In this document: one piece after another, positions 45,775 to 54,072 of the stretch
How the letters are laid out: each line of letters starts with the position of its first letter
Position numbering within the stretch: position 1 is the first letter of the stretch
Origin: Polaribacter sp. HaHaR_3_91
Lineage (GTDB): Bacteria > Bacteroidota > Bacteroidia > Flavobacteriales > Flavobacteriaceae
Length of the DNA: 64,000 nt
Assembly: GCF_019278525.1 (NCBI RefSeq)
Contig: NZ_CP058986.1
Span: forward strand, 3,053,001 to 3,117,000
Direction of reading: 5' to 3'
Notes under the pieces: generated by a model
Told to the model about the DNA's origin: nothing
Databases searched by the model: none
What the model saw: the letters and a program-made list of their open reading frames with translations, nothing else
Translations under genes and position numbers: made by a program

Positions 45775-48700
45775 TTAAAAGTTAATATTTACCCCTAGGT
45801 TAATTCTCCTAAACGAAGGATAGCTACCTCTAAAGTTACCATCTTCATTGCTCAATCTATCATCCGGAAGCTTCGACCAGAAAGCCAAATTGTTTCCGTT
45901 TATAAACACCCTATAATTGCTACCTCCTTCAGAATCAAAAGTGTATGCAAACTCCATGTTTTGTAATTTTATAAAAGATGCATCATACCATTGTCTATAA
46001 GAATCTGTACTGTGTTGTGTGTTATTAAATCCACTAAGAACGTGTTCTCCATCAGGATTATCTTTGCTCCAATAGTCAGAAAGAAAATCAAAGTACAAAT
46101 GAGATTCTGCAACAAATGTTCTGTCTTGATATGACTTGGTCGCATTGTTAACTCCATAAAACTGAACACTAAAACTAAATTTCTTGTAGTTAGCCCCTAA
46201 GGATAAGTTAAAAGTATTTAGAGGACGTTCTGTATACCCAAAAGGTACTTGATCATAATCTGTACTTACAAACCCATCCATGTTCCAATCCTGTTCATCA
46301 TAGAAACCTGGTCTACGAGCACTTTGGTTACTTTCTCTAGGATATGAGCCATATACATCATCCCAATTCTCCAATAAATCTCCTCTTATTAATTCACGTG
46401 GTTGCCCTATAGAAAAACCAGCCTCTTTTTGATACGAAGGTCTAAGTTCTGGATCTTCCTTATAAATTATCTCATCCTTGGTATAGGTGTAAGCTAAATT
46501 TGCATTAACACTCAAATTATCCGTAAGATCTTGTCTATAATTAAGAACCAACTCCAAACCTTTTACAGATGTTTTTCCTAGGTTGGCATCTGGCGGTTGA
46601 AAACCAAAAAAGCTAGGAACACTACGGTCATTAGCAGGGATCACAATATTATCACGATCTTCCTTAAAAAAATCTACGTCTAAAGTGAACATATTGTTTA
46701 GTGCAGCTAATTCAAAACCAATATTTGCTTTCGTTGAGGTCTCCCATTGCAAATTTGGGTTTCCAATTGTAGTTTCTTTATAAAATGTATAAGGAGATTT
46801 ACTCCATTTATCACTGTTGTTTAAATAAGCGCTTCCTCCACTACCCCATTGAGAGACATAACCCCATCTACCACCTGAAGAATCATCACCTACTACACCG
46901 TAAGAACCACGAATCTTAAGCTTGTTTAACCAACTTTTTGTTCCGCTCATAAAATCTTCATTAGTTACCATCCAGCCAAGTGCTACAGAAGGAAAGAGAT
47001 CGAACCTAAAACCTGGCCCATATTTCTCTGATCCGTTATAAGCTCCGTTGACATCAATAAAGTAACGGCTATCATAGTTATAGGTAGCTCGGGCTACCCA
47101 ATCTTCTCTATATCTTGGAAACATATTTCCAATAGCATACTCCTCTCTGTTCATTAAAGCCAACAGACCTACGGTATGTTTCTCTCCAAAAACACGATCA
47201 TAATTGAAAGAAAGCTGATAAAACAAACGTCTACTAGAATTATTATCATTAATATTCAAACCATTTCTAGACCATGGCTGAACCACATAATCAAATTGAT
47301 TTTCACCTGGAGGAGTTACATAATAAAAGCTTCCATCATCATTATAAATCTTAAAAACCACATTATCATCTGCATCAACTTTAGGGTCATTAATCCCCTC
47401 ATTACCTCTAAAATTGTTATCAAAGGAGAACGAACCTCTAAAACTTAAACCTTCTGCAATAAAGTCTAATTTTTGCTGTAAGACAAAATCCGTATTTACC
47501 TGTACCCTATGTTCATTGACATCACTTCTTGCTGTTAAAGAAACTGCTGGATTAAGGACATCGTATCTATTAGGATCTGCACGCCCGTAAGTACCATCAG
47601 GATACAAAGGATAAAACAAGTCTGGCGACAATTCGTAAATACTGTTATTAAGTAATGATCTATCAACACTTGTACCTCCCTGAACACCATAATACCCAGA
47701 AAGATTTACGGAAAGACGGGTAGATTTTGTTATATCAAAATCTATATTACTTCTAAAATTAAAACGATTGTAAGAAAAATCGGTAGTATAACCTCTTCCT
47801 GTATCAAAGGCGTTTGCATCATAAATATCCCCTACGTGGTTATAGTTAATAGCTCCAAAATATTTTACAGTCTCGGTACCACCTCTAACAGAAAGATCTA
47901 CCTTATAATCCATAGCAAAATCCTTTTGAGTCGTGTCTATCCAATCTACATTGGGATACACATACTTATCTGTATCATTAATTGGGTTTCTATATCTATC
48001 TGCAATTGATTCAGGTACATAAAACTTCCAAGCTCCTTCATTAGCAGGTACAGAACGCTCAATAGACTCATTGGCAACCTTTATACCATTATAAGAATCG
48101 TATTTCCCTGGTAATTTCGATGGCTTTTTCAAGGTAGAACTAGCTGTTAAAGAAAGTTGTGCCTTACCAATTTTACCACGTTTAGTAGTGATAAGGATAA
48201 CCCCATTGGCTCCTTTTACACCAAATACAGCGGTAGCCGAAGCATCTTTTAATACAGAAATACTCTCCACATCATTGGCATTAACATCATTCATACTACG
48301 CTCAATACCATCTACCAAAATAAGTGGCTGTCCGCTTCCATTCCAACTACTCTTTCCACGAATAAAAATATCAGGAGACTCTTCTCCTGGACGCCCCGTA
48401 GAAGAAACAGTGGTAACACCTGGCAAACGCCCTGTAAGCGCTTGTCCTACCGTAGATACTCCACCAGACTCCATCAATTTCTCTCCTGTAACTTGTACAA
48501 TAGAACCTACAACACTTTCTTTCTTTTGTTTACCGTAACCGACAATTACAATTTCACCTAGACTAGCTACATCTTCTACAAGTTCTACACTAATTGTTGC
48601 ACTACCTGTTACAGGTATTTCTAAAGTTTTAAATCCTAGATAAGAAAACACTAACGTTTTGGTACCCAAAGTTAATTCAATAGAATAGTTTCCATCAAAA

Positions 48701-48894
48701 TCTGTTGTTGTTCCCCTAGTCGTCCCTTTTTGCACCACACTTACACCTGGTAAAGTCAGTCCATTTACATCCGTGACAACACCAGTAATATTTTCCTGTG
48801 CTTGCACATTAACAGCTGTAAAACTGCAGAAAACAAGTGCGAGTAACAACATAAATCCCGAAACTGGTTTCTCGTTTTTTAGTTTTTGCTTCAT
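45775..48894 (-). CDS. SusC/RagA-family TonB-dependent transporter (first of tandem pair)
   Basis: A 1039-residue protein with a long signal peptide (ending AVNVQAQ), a CarboxypepD_reg-like domain (ITGVVTDVNGLTLPGVSVV, TTDFDGNYSIEL), a TonB box (LGEIVIVGYGKQK), a plug (GRLPGVTTVSSTGRPGE, PLILVDGIERSMNDV, VLKDASATAVFGVKGANGV) and a full barrel ending LGVNINF. It is the first complete gene of the xus-like operon, which continues SusD, SusC, SusD, lipoprotein, lipoprotein. Confidence 0.95.
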   Translation of the reverse strand: MKQKLKNEKPVSGFMLLLALVFCSFTAVNVQAQENITGVVTDVNGLTLPGVSVVQKGTTRGTTTDFDGNYSIELTLGTKTLVFSYLGFKTLEIPVTGSATISVELVEDVASLGEIVIVGYGKQKKESVVGSIVQVTGEKLMESGGVSTVGQALTGRLPGVTTVSSTGRPGEESPDIFIRGKSSWNGSGQPLILVDGIERSMNDVNANDVESISVLKDASATAVFGVKGANGVILITTKRGKIGKAQLSLTASSTLKKPSKLPGKYDSYNGIKVANESIERSVPANEGAWKFYVPESIADRYRNPINDTDKYVYPNVDWIDTTQKDFAMDYKVDLSVRGGTETVKYFGAINYNHVGDIYDANAFDTGRGYTTDFSYNRFNFRSNIDFDITKSTRLSVNLSGYYGVQGGTSVDRSLLNNSIYELSPDLFYPLYPDGTYGRADPNRYDVLNPAVSLTARSDVNEHRVQVNTDFVLQQKLDFIAEGLSFRGSFSFDNNFRGNEGINDPKVDADDNVVFKIYNDDGSFYYVTPPGENQFDYVVQPWSRNGLNINDNNSSRRLFYQLSFNYDRVFGEKHTVGLLALMNREEYAIGNMFPRYREDWVARATYNYDSRYFIDVNGAYNGSEKYGPGFRFDLFPSVALGWMVTNEDFMSGTKSWLNKLKIRGSYGVVGDDSSGGRWGYVSQWGSGGSAYLNNSDKWSKSPYTFYKETTIGNPNLQWETSTKANIGFELAALNNMFTLDVDFFKEDRDNIVIPANDRSVPSFFGFQPPDANLGKTSVKGLELVLNYRQDLTDNLSVNANLAYTYTKDEIIYKEDPELRPSYQKEAGFSIGQPRELIRGDLLENWDDVYGSYPRESNQSARRPGFYDEQDWNMDGFVSTDYDQVPFGYTERPLNTFNLSLGANYKKFSFSVQFYGVNNATKSYQDRTFVAESHLYFDFLSDYWSKDNPDGEHVLSGFNNTQHSTDSYRQWYDASFIKLQNMEFAYTFDSEGGSNYRVFINGNNLAFWSKLPDDRLSNEDGNFRGSYPSFRRINLGVNINF

Positions 48895-48918
48895 TTTTTG
48901 TTTTAAATTTTAATAAAA

Positions 48919-49173
48919 TTATAATATAAACTGACTCAAAGTAAGAATACAATCAAAATCCATCATTGTAACATTACCAATACCTTGTTGTAGTATATTG
49001 GCACCGGTTACAGACAGATTTACTAAACCTTTAACGGTAATATTCTGTTGAGGATTCTCATTGGCCCATATAGTAAAATGGGACATAAAAATGAGTAATA
49101 CAAAGAGCCGCATTTTCCTACATAAATTAAAACAGAAAATGAGCTGTTTTGTATAAAGTATTTGTTTTTCCAT
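48919..49173 (-). pseudogene. Truncated SusC N terminus
   Basis: 84 residues with a signal-like hydrophobic stretch (MRLFVLLIFMSHFTIWA) and then ITVKGLVNLSVTGANILQQG and VTMMDFDCILTLS. This is the start of a CarboxypepD_reg domain (usually G.V.D..G.pLpGaNI...GT..GT.TDFDG.f.L), but the frame ends there. It is a stub of a SusC gene at the right edge of the inserted segment; it lies 24 bases upstream of the working SusC gene and could now act only as a leader. Confidence 0.6.
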
Positions 49174-49480
49174 ACATTTAAATCTTTTTTAATCACTTAT
49201 GTCTATAAGTTTTGGTTGATATTTATTTTAACTAGCCAAAATCATTCGTAGAGTTTCTACTTATCATGGCTTAAATCTAACTAATACATCATTTCATTGT
49301 TTTTAATTCATAAACATTAAATTAATTGCCCTTTATAAAAGCACTGTTATATATTTAGTTTTGTACACTGCTTAGTTATACCTCAATGTTAAGAAAAAGT
49401 TAAATAAACAATTAATCGAAATAAAGCATATACTATAACTAATATTGCATTATCTATAATTAATCACGATACAGAACAGA
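49174..49480. other. Gene-free stretch upstream of the xus-like operon
   Basis: About 300 AT-rich bases between the SusC stub and the GH3 remnant. It should contain the promoter of the tandem SusCD operon. I see no clear TAnnTTTG element and no hairpin of note. Confidence 0.35.
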
Positions 49481-49645
49481 CTAGCTACCTAGACCTACCA
49501 TTATTTCTTTTGTTGATAAAGATTGATTTAGAAATTTAAATTCAGCTTCTTTTTTACTACAAGAAAAAACAAGAAATAACCAAATAATAAAAGCACCTTT
49601 AGGTTTTAGTTTTTTGATATTTGTTTTAGTTTTATTAAAGGTCAT
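49481..49645 (-). CDS. Vestigial 54-residue lipoprotein ORF from the duplicated GH3 5' end
   Basis: The frame MTFNKTKTNIKKLKPKGAF, then LFLVFSCSKKEAEFKF and LNQSLSTKE, parallels the first 50 residues of the GH3 enzyme (NKSKMNINKLKPRSAF, LFLVFSCSKENTEFKF, NESLSTEE). After that similarity ends and the frame stops at a TAG. The lipobox VFSC is preserved and no frame disruption has occurred, so a tiny lipoprotein could still be made from the duplicated promoter. Most likely it is debris of the duplication. Confidence 0.5.
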   Translation of the reverse strand: MTFNKTKTNIKKLKPKGAFIIWLFLVFSCSKKEAEFKFLNQSLSTKEIMVGLGS

Positions 49646-50226
49646 TAACTAAATATTAAAACTAGTAACAGTATTAAAACACCTACAATTAGTATTTCTG
49701 AAATGATATTTCTTATGGGATATTTTTTCTGCATAATTAACTCATACTACTATCCAAATATAGAAAGTTGATGTACTTTTGAGTAAAAGAAAGAATGCAT
49801 ACTATGTTAATTTTGGATCTTTTTAAGGTAAAATAGCATAAACACACTATCTATATTAGCTTTTAGTAGCTAATTTTACATTTAAAAAATAAAAAGGAAA
49901 GAGTTATTGTTTTTCTTTGATAACAACTTCAGTTGGAAGCTTCCCAAAGTGTGCTTTGAAACATTTTGTAAAATAAGAAGCTGAAGAGAAACCAACTTTA
50001 AAACCAACTTCGCTTATAAATGCAGAACCTGTTTCTAATATTTGATACGCTCTTTCTAATCTAATTCTTCGTAACAGTTCGTTTGGAGTTTGCCCTGTTA
50101 AAGATTTTATTTTTCTGTATGATTGACTTTTACTTAAGTTCAATTCATTGGCTAATTCTTCTACACTTAAACTAGAATTGCTAATATTTTCACCTATGTA
50201 TGCCAAAACTTTATTAATAAATTCTT
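49503..50226 (-). repeat. Direct repeat copy B: decayed GH3 5' end + promoter + intact HTCS 3' end
   Basis: Counterpart of 35672-36392 in the same orientation. Here the HTCS part is functional and the GH3 part is cut off after about 50 codons. Everything between the copies (36393-49502, about 13.1 kb) is therefore inserted relative to an ancestral HTCS-GH3 arrangement. Confidence 0.85.
49755..49762 (-). promoter_or_regulatory. Second copy of the candidate -7 element TATATTTG
   Basis: Same element and surroundings as at 35933-35940, about 110 bases upstream of the vestigial GH3 start and 140 bases beyond the HTCS stop codon. It may now drive transcription toward the vestigial ORF and the xus-like operon. 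Confidence 0.3.
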
Positions 50227-53200
50227 TGTCTATAGAGGTAGCATTTGTGTTCTCTTTTGCACCACTCACTTCACTAAAGTATTTATCAAAAATTAATTTT
50301 CTACTGGTAATTAATTGAGACAGTCTTAACGTGAGCAAACGCATATCGAATGGTTTGGTCATATAGGCATCAGAGCCATGTTCTATTCCTTCAATACGAT
50401 CATCAATTCTTGCTTTTGCAGTAAGCATTAATAAAGGAATATGACTTGTTTTAATATCTGTTTTAATACGTCTACAAAATTCAAATCCATCCATTTCTGG
50501 CATAATAACATCTGTTAAAATAACATCTGGAAAAGATTTTTCTGCAATTTTTAACCCTTCTAAACCATTATTTGCTAATAAAACTTTGTAGGTTTTACTT
50601 AATTCTGTTTTTAAATAATTTCTTAACTCAGTATTATCTTCTACCACTAAAATAGTATACTTTTTAGAGGTTGTTTTTTCAATCTCTTCTTGCTCTTCTG
50701 ATCCCGAAATTTTATTTTCGGGGATAAAGTTTATTTCTTTTTTAGGAAGATCTGACTCCGCTTTAAAACTCTTAATTTCATCTTTAGTAAAATGCTCTTT
50801 TCCTTTTGGTAAAATTATTCTAAAGGTAGTTCCCTCATCTATTTTACTAGTTACTTCTATTTTACCTTTATGTAAATTAACAAAACTACTAACTACTTCT
50901 AGCCCAATACCTGTTCCGCCATAGTAAGTTTTATTAAGACTTTCTACTTGATAAAATCTTTCAAATATTTTATCTACCTGATCTTCTTCTAACCCTTTAC
51001 CTGTATCTGATATTACAATTTCTACTACTTTTACTGCTTTGGTTAATGAAATAAGTGGTAATATATAGTCTTCATCATTGTCTATTAAATTTACATTGAT
51101 CACCCCATTATCTGGAGTCACTTTCATTGCATTTGATAAAATATTGAAGATAATTTTTTCGAGCATATTTTGATCTGCCCATGTTTTTATCAACGACATT
51201 TCTGTATCTAAAGTCAAGAATATATTTCTATTTGAAGCTTCTTCTTTAAAGAACAGCACAATATTCTTGGTAAAATCTACCAAATTTAATTCTGATGCTC
51301 TCACTCTTACCTTATCAAATTCTAACTTTCTTAAATCCATTAGCTCATTTATAAGCCTAAATAATCTATCAGAATTTCTATAAATAGTGCTGTGTTTAGA
51401 TTTAACTTTTTCTGGTAAATTTAAAGTTTTATCCATCATCATATCCTTCAAAGGATTTAATATCAACGTTAAAGGAGTTCTAAATTCGTGAGAAATATTT
51501 GTAAAAAACTGTAATTTATTTTTATTTAGAATCTCTTGTTGAATTCTTTGAGTTCTTTCGTTTTTAATGAGTTCTTTTTCTTTTATTCTACTTCTTGTTA
51601 TTTTATTTAAAAGTAAAACTCCAAATCCAAAAAGTAGCACATAAGTAGCCAACGCCAAGTTAGATTTCCACCAAGGTGGTAAAATTGTTATTTTTAATTC
51701 TAATGGTTTTTCATTCCAAAGACCATCATTATTTGCCGCTTTTAACTTAAAAACATAGTCTCCATAATCTAAATTGGTATAAGTAGCACTTCTTTGATTG
51801 CCTACATAATTCCAAGATTTTTCTAAACCTTCTAAATAATAAGCATATTTATTTTTCTCTGGTCTGGTGTAGTTAATCCCTGTATATTGTATGGTAAACA
51901 CAGACTGCTCATGATTAAACTCTATACTAGATGTTTCTGTAATGGTTTTAGTAAGTGGCGAGTTTTCTTCATTAGGAATCACGTCTTTGTTAAAGATTTT
52001 TAAACCCGTTAAATAAAGAGAAGGTACACTAGAATTTGTACTTAAGTCTTTTGGGTTAAAAAAGTCTACTCCTTTATAATTTCCAAAATAAAGTTTTCCT
52101 TCGTCGTCTCTTAATACTGCATTAAAATTAAAATCATCAGATAATAAACCATCGTTTGTGGTGTAATTAACAACTTCACTTGTTTTTAAATCTAGCTTTG
52201 TAATTCCAGCATTTCCACTCACCCAAATATCACCTTTTTTATCTTCAATGATACTTGCAATGTTTTCTTCATTTAATCCAGAAAACTTATTAAACCATTT
52301 AAATTCGTCTTTAGTTTTATCATACCTACATAATCCAGCACCTCTTGTACCAATCCAAAGGTAATTATCGGTACTTTGATATAAAGATAATATGTGCGTT
52401 GAACTTCTTTGGTTATTGTTTGACTTAGCCAATTGGTTAACAAAAGATTTTACACTTAGTACACCTTGGTTATTATTTATTTTAAAGAGCCCAATAGTTG
52501 TTCCTAACCAAATTGAACCATCATTATCTACTAATATTTTTCTAACGTCGCTTGTAGGTATACCATGTTTTGCAAATTCATGCGAATTATGGTACGTTAA
52601 AACATGTGTTTTTGGATTAAAACTATAAACACCTGTGTAAAAAGTACCTATCCAAATAACACCATCTTTATCTTCTGCAAAACTTAAGATAGCGTTAGAA
52701 AATAGTTTTCCATTTGAACTTTTGATATTGATATTTGTAATATTTTTAAATCCATCTTTTAAAACGTAAATTCCATTATCCCAACTACCTGCCCAAATAT
52801 TCTTTTTACTATCAATAAAAATAGTTTGAATGTGATTACTAGTAAGCCCCGAATATGCTTTATCATTAACTTTATTAATATGGTCTACTTTAGATGTTTT
52901 AATATCAAAAACATCAATACCACCACCATCCATAGTAATCCATAATTTATCATGAGCATCTCTTACAATACCTGTAACAGATCCTATCTGCAAAGAATTT
53001 GGATTATTTTCTAAACTCTCTATGTTATCGAACTTATCAAATAAATGATCACTAACTACAACTCCATTATTGTAATACCCCATCCATACCCTCTTACTTT
53101 TATCAACAAATAATGACCAAATTGAATTTGAACGGATACTATTTTTGTCTTTTTTATTATAGAGGTAGTTTTTTATTAAAGCACCATTAGAATCCATGTG

Positions 53201-54061
53201 AAAAAGACCGTCATTTTCTGAACCAAACAGAAAGGTTTTATCGGCTAATTCTACTAAAGATAAGATGCGTTTTTCAGTTATCGGAAATTGCGAAAAATCA
53301 ACAATATTATCATCTTTAAATTGATACTTAAAAACACCTTTGGTGTAGCTTCCTGCCCATAAATTATTGTCATTATCTACCAATAAAGTTTGAATAGGTA
53401 TCGCGAAATTTAAAATATTGGAATCCTCTATTTTTTTAGGTTTTAAAATTGTTGAGTTTAGAGTATCTAACTTTCTTAATCCTAAACTTGTACCCAAAAA
53501 TATAGTACCGTTTTTAATCTTTTGTATACTATTTATAGCTGGTCTACTATTATCTTTACAAGCTATTCTTTGTATTTTATTCGTTTTTAAATTAAGCTTA
53601 AATAAACCATTTAACCTTGTACCAATGTAAAGGTTACCTCTAGATTCTAGAATACTTAAAACAGATATATTAGCATTATCTAATAGCCCAACAGATATTT
53701 TTTTAAACTGATCTAAATCTCTATCATAAAGATTTAAACCATCTTCTGTACCAACCCAAAGGTTATTATCTTTATCTAAATAGGAAGAAAACACCAAATT
53801 ACTACTTATAGAGGTTGCATCTTCTTGCATAAACTTGTAAGAAGTGTAATCAAGACCATCAAATTTATACAAACCAGATCCATTTGTTCCTATCCAAATA
53901 AAACCGTAATTGTCTTGTATAATCGTATAAATACCAACTTTAGAGATACCTTCTTTTATTGTTTCAAAATTAAAATTTTGCGTTTTATTTTGTGCCTCTA
54001 TATGTATACAGAAAAATGTACATAAAGACAAAATAAAAGTAATACCCCATTTAAGTTGCAT
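49904..54061 (-). CDS. Hybrid two-component system sensor/regulator (HTCS)
   Basis: 1385 residues, all in one chain. A signal peptide is followed by about 14 Reg_prop propeller repeats (GFIWIGTNGSGLYKFD, NLWVGTEDGLNLYDR) that form a periplasmic sensor. Next come a Y_Y_Y domain (YAYYLEGLEKSWNYVGNQ), a membrane helix near 803-822, HisKA with the phospho-His near 855 (NISHEFRTPLTL), an HATPase with N, G1 and G2 boxes (NILSNAMKV, SDTGKGL, GTGIGL), a receiver with Asp near 1182 (ILTDVIMPEMDGF) and an AraC HTH at the end. It senses a xylan oligomer and activates the locus. It lies 12 bases downstream of the DUF5060 gene. Confidence 0.95.
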   Translation of the reverse strand: MQLKWGITFILSLCTFFCIHIEAQNKTQNFNFETIKEGISKVGIYTIIQDNYGFIWIGTNGSGLYKFDGLDYTSYKFMQEDATSISSNLVFSSYLDKDNNLWVGTEDGLNLYDRDLDQFKKISVGLLDNANISVLSILESRGNLYIGTRLNGLFKLNLKTNKIQRIACKDNSRPAINSIQKIKNGTIFLGTSLGLRKLDTLNSTILKPKKIEDSNILNFAIPIQTLLVDNDNNLWAGSYTKGVFKYQFKDDNIVDFSQFPITEKRILSLVELADKTFLFGSENDGLFHMDSNGALIKNYLYNKKDKNSIRSNSIWSLFVDKSKRVWMGYYNNGVVVSDHLFDKFDNIESLENNPNSLQIGSVTGIVRDAHDKLWITMDGGGIDVFDIKTSKVDHINKVNDKAYSGLTSNHIQTIFIDSKKNIWAGSWDNGIYVLKDGFKNITNINIKSSNGKLFSNAILSFAEDKDGVIWIGTFYTGVYSFNPKTHVLTYHNSHEFAKHGIPTSDVRKILVDNDGSIWLGTTIGLFKINNNQGVLSVKSFVNQLAKSNNNQRSSTHILSLYQSTDNYLWIGTRGAGLCRYDKTKDEFKWFNKFSGLNEENIASIIEDKKGDIWVSGNAGITKLDLKTSEVVNYTTNDGLLSDDFNFNAVLRDDEGKLYFGNYKGVDFFNPKDLSTNSSVPSLYLTGLKIFNKDVIPNEENSPLTKTITETSSIEFNHEQSVFTIQYTGINYTRPEKNKYAYYLEGLEKSWNYVGNQRSATYTNLDYGDYVFKLKAANNDGLWNEKPLELKITILPPWWKSNLALATYVLLFGFGVLLLNKITRSRIKEKELIKNERTQRIQQEILNKNKLQFFTNISHEFRTPLTLILNPLKDMMMDKTLNLPEKVKSKHSTIYRNSDRLFRLINELMDLRKLEFDKVRVRASELNLVDFTKNIVLFFKEEASNRNIFLTLDTEMSLIKTWADQNMLEKIIFNILSNAMKVTPDNGVINVNLIDNDEDYILPLISLTKAVKVVEIVISDTGKGLEEDQVDKIFERFYQVESLNKTYYGGTGIGLEVVSSFVNLHKGKIEVTSKIDEGTTFRIILPKGKEHFTKDEIKSFKAESDLPKKEINFIPENKISGSEEQEEIEKTTSKKYTILVVEDNTELRNYLKTELSKTYKVLLANNGLEGLKIAEKSFPDVILTDVIMPEMDGFEFCRRIKTDIKTSHIPLLMLTAKARIDDRIEGIEHGSDAYMTKPFDMRLLTLRLSQLITSRKLIFDKYFSEVSGAKENTNATSIDKEFINKVLAYIGENISNSSLSVEELANELNLSKSQSYRKIKSLTGQTPNELLRRIRLERAYQILETGSAFISEVGFKVGFSSASYFTKCFKAHFGKLPTEVVIKEKQ

Positions 54062-54072
54062 AATATTGAATT

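Noticed and set aside
48188..48538. Plus-strand ORF of 116 codons
   Set aside because: It is antisense to the conserved SusC plug region; similar shadows occur in other SusC genes.
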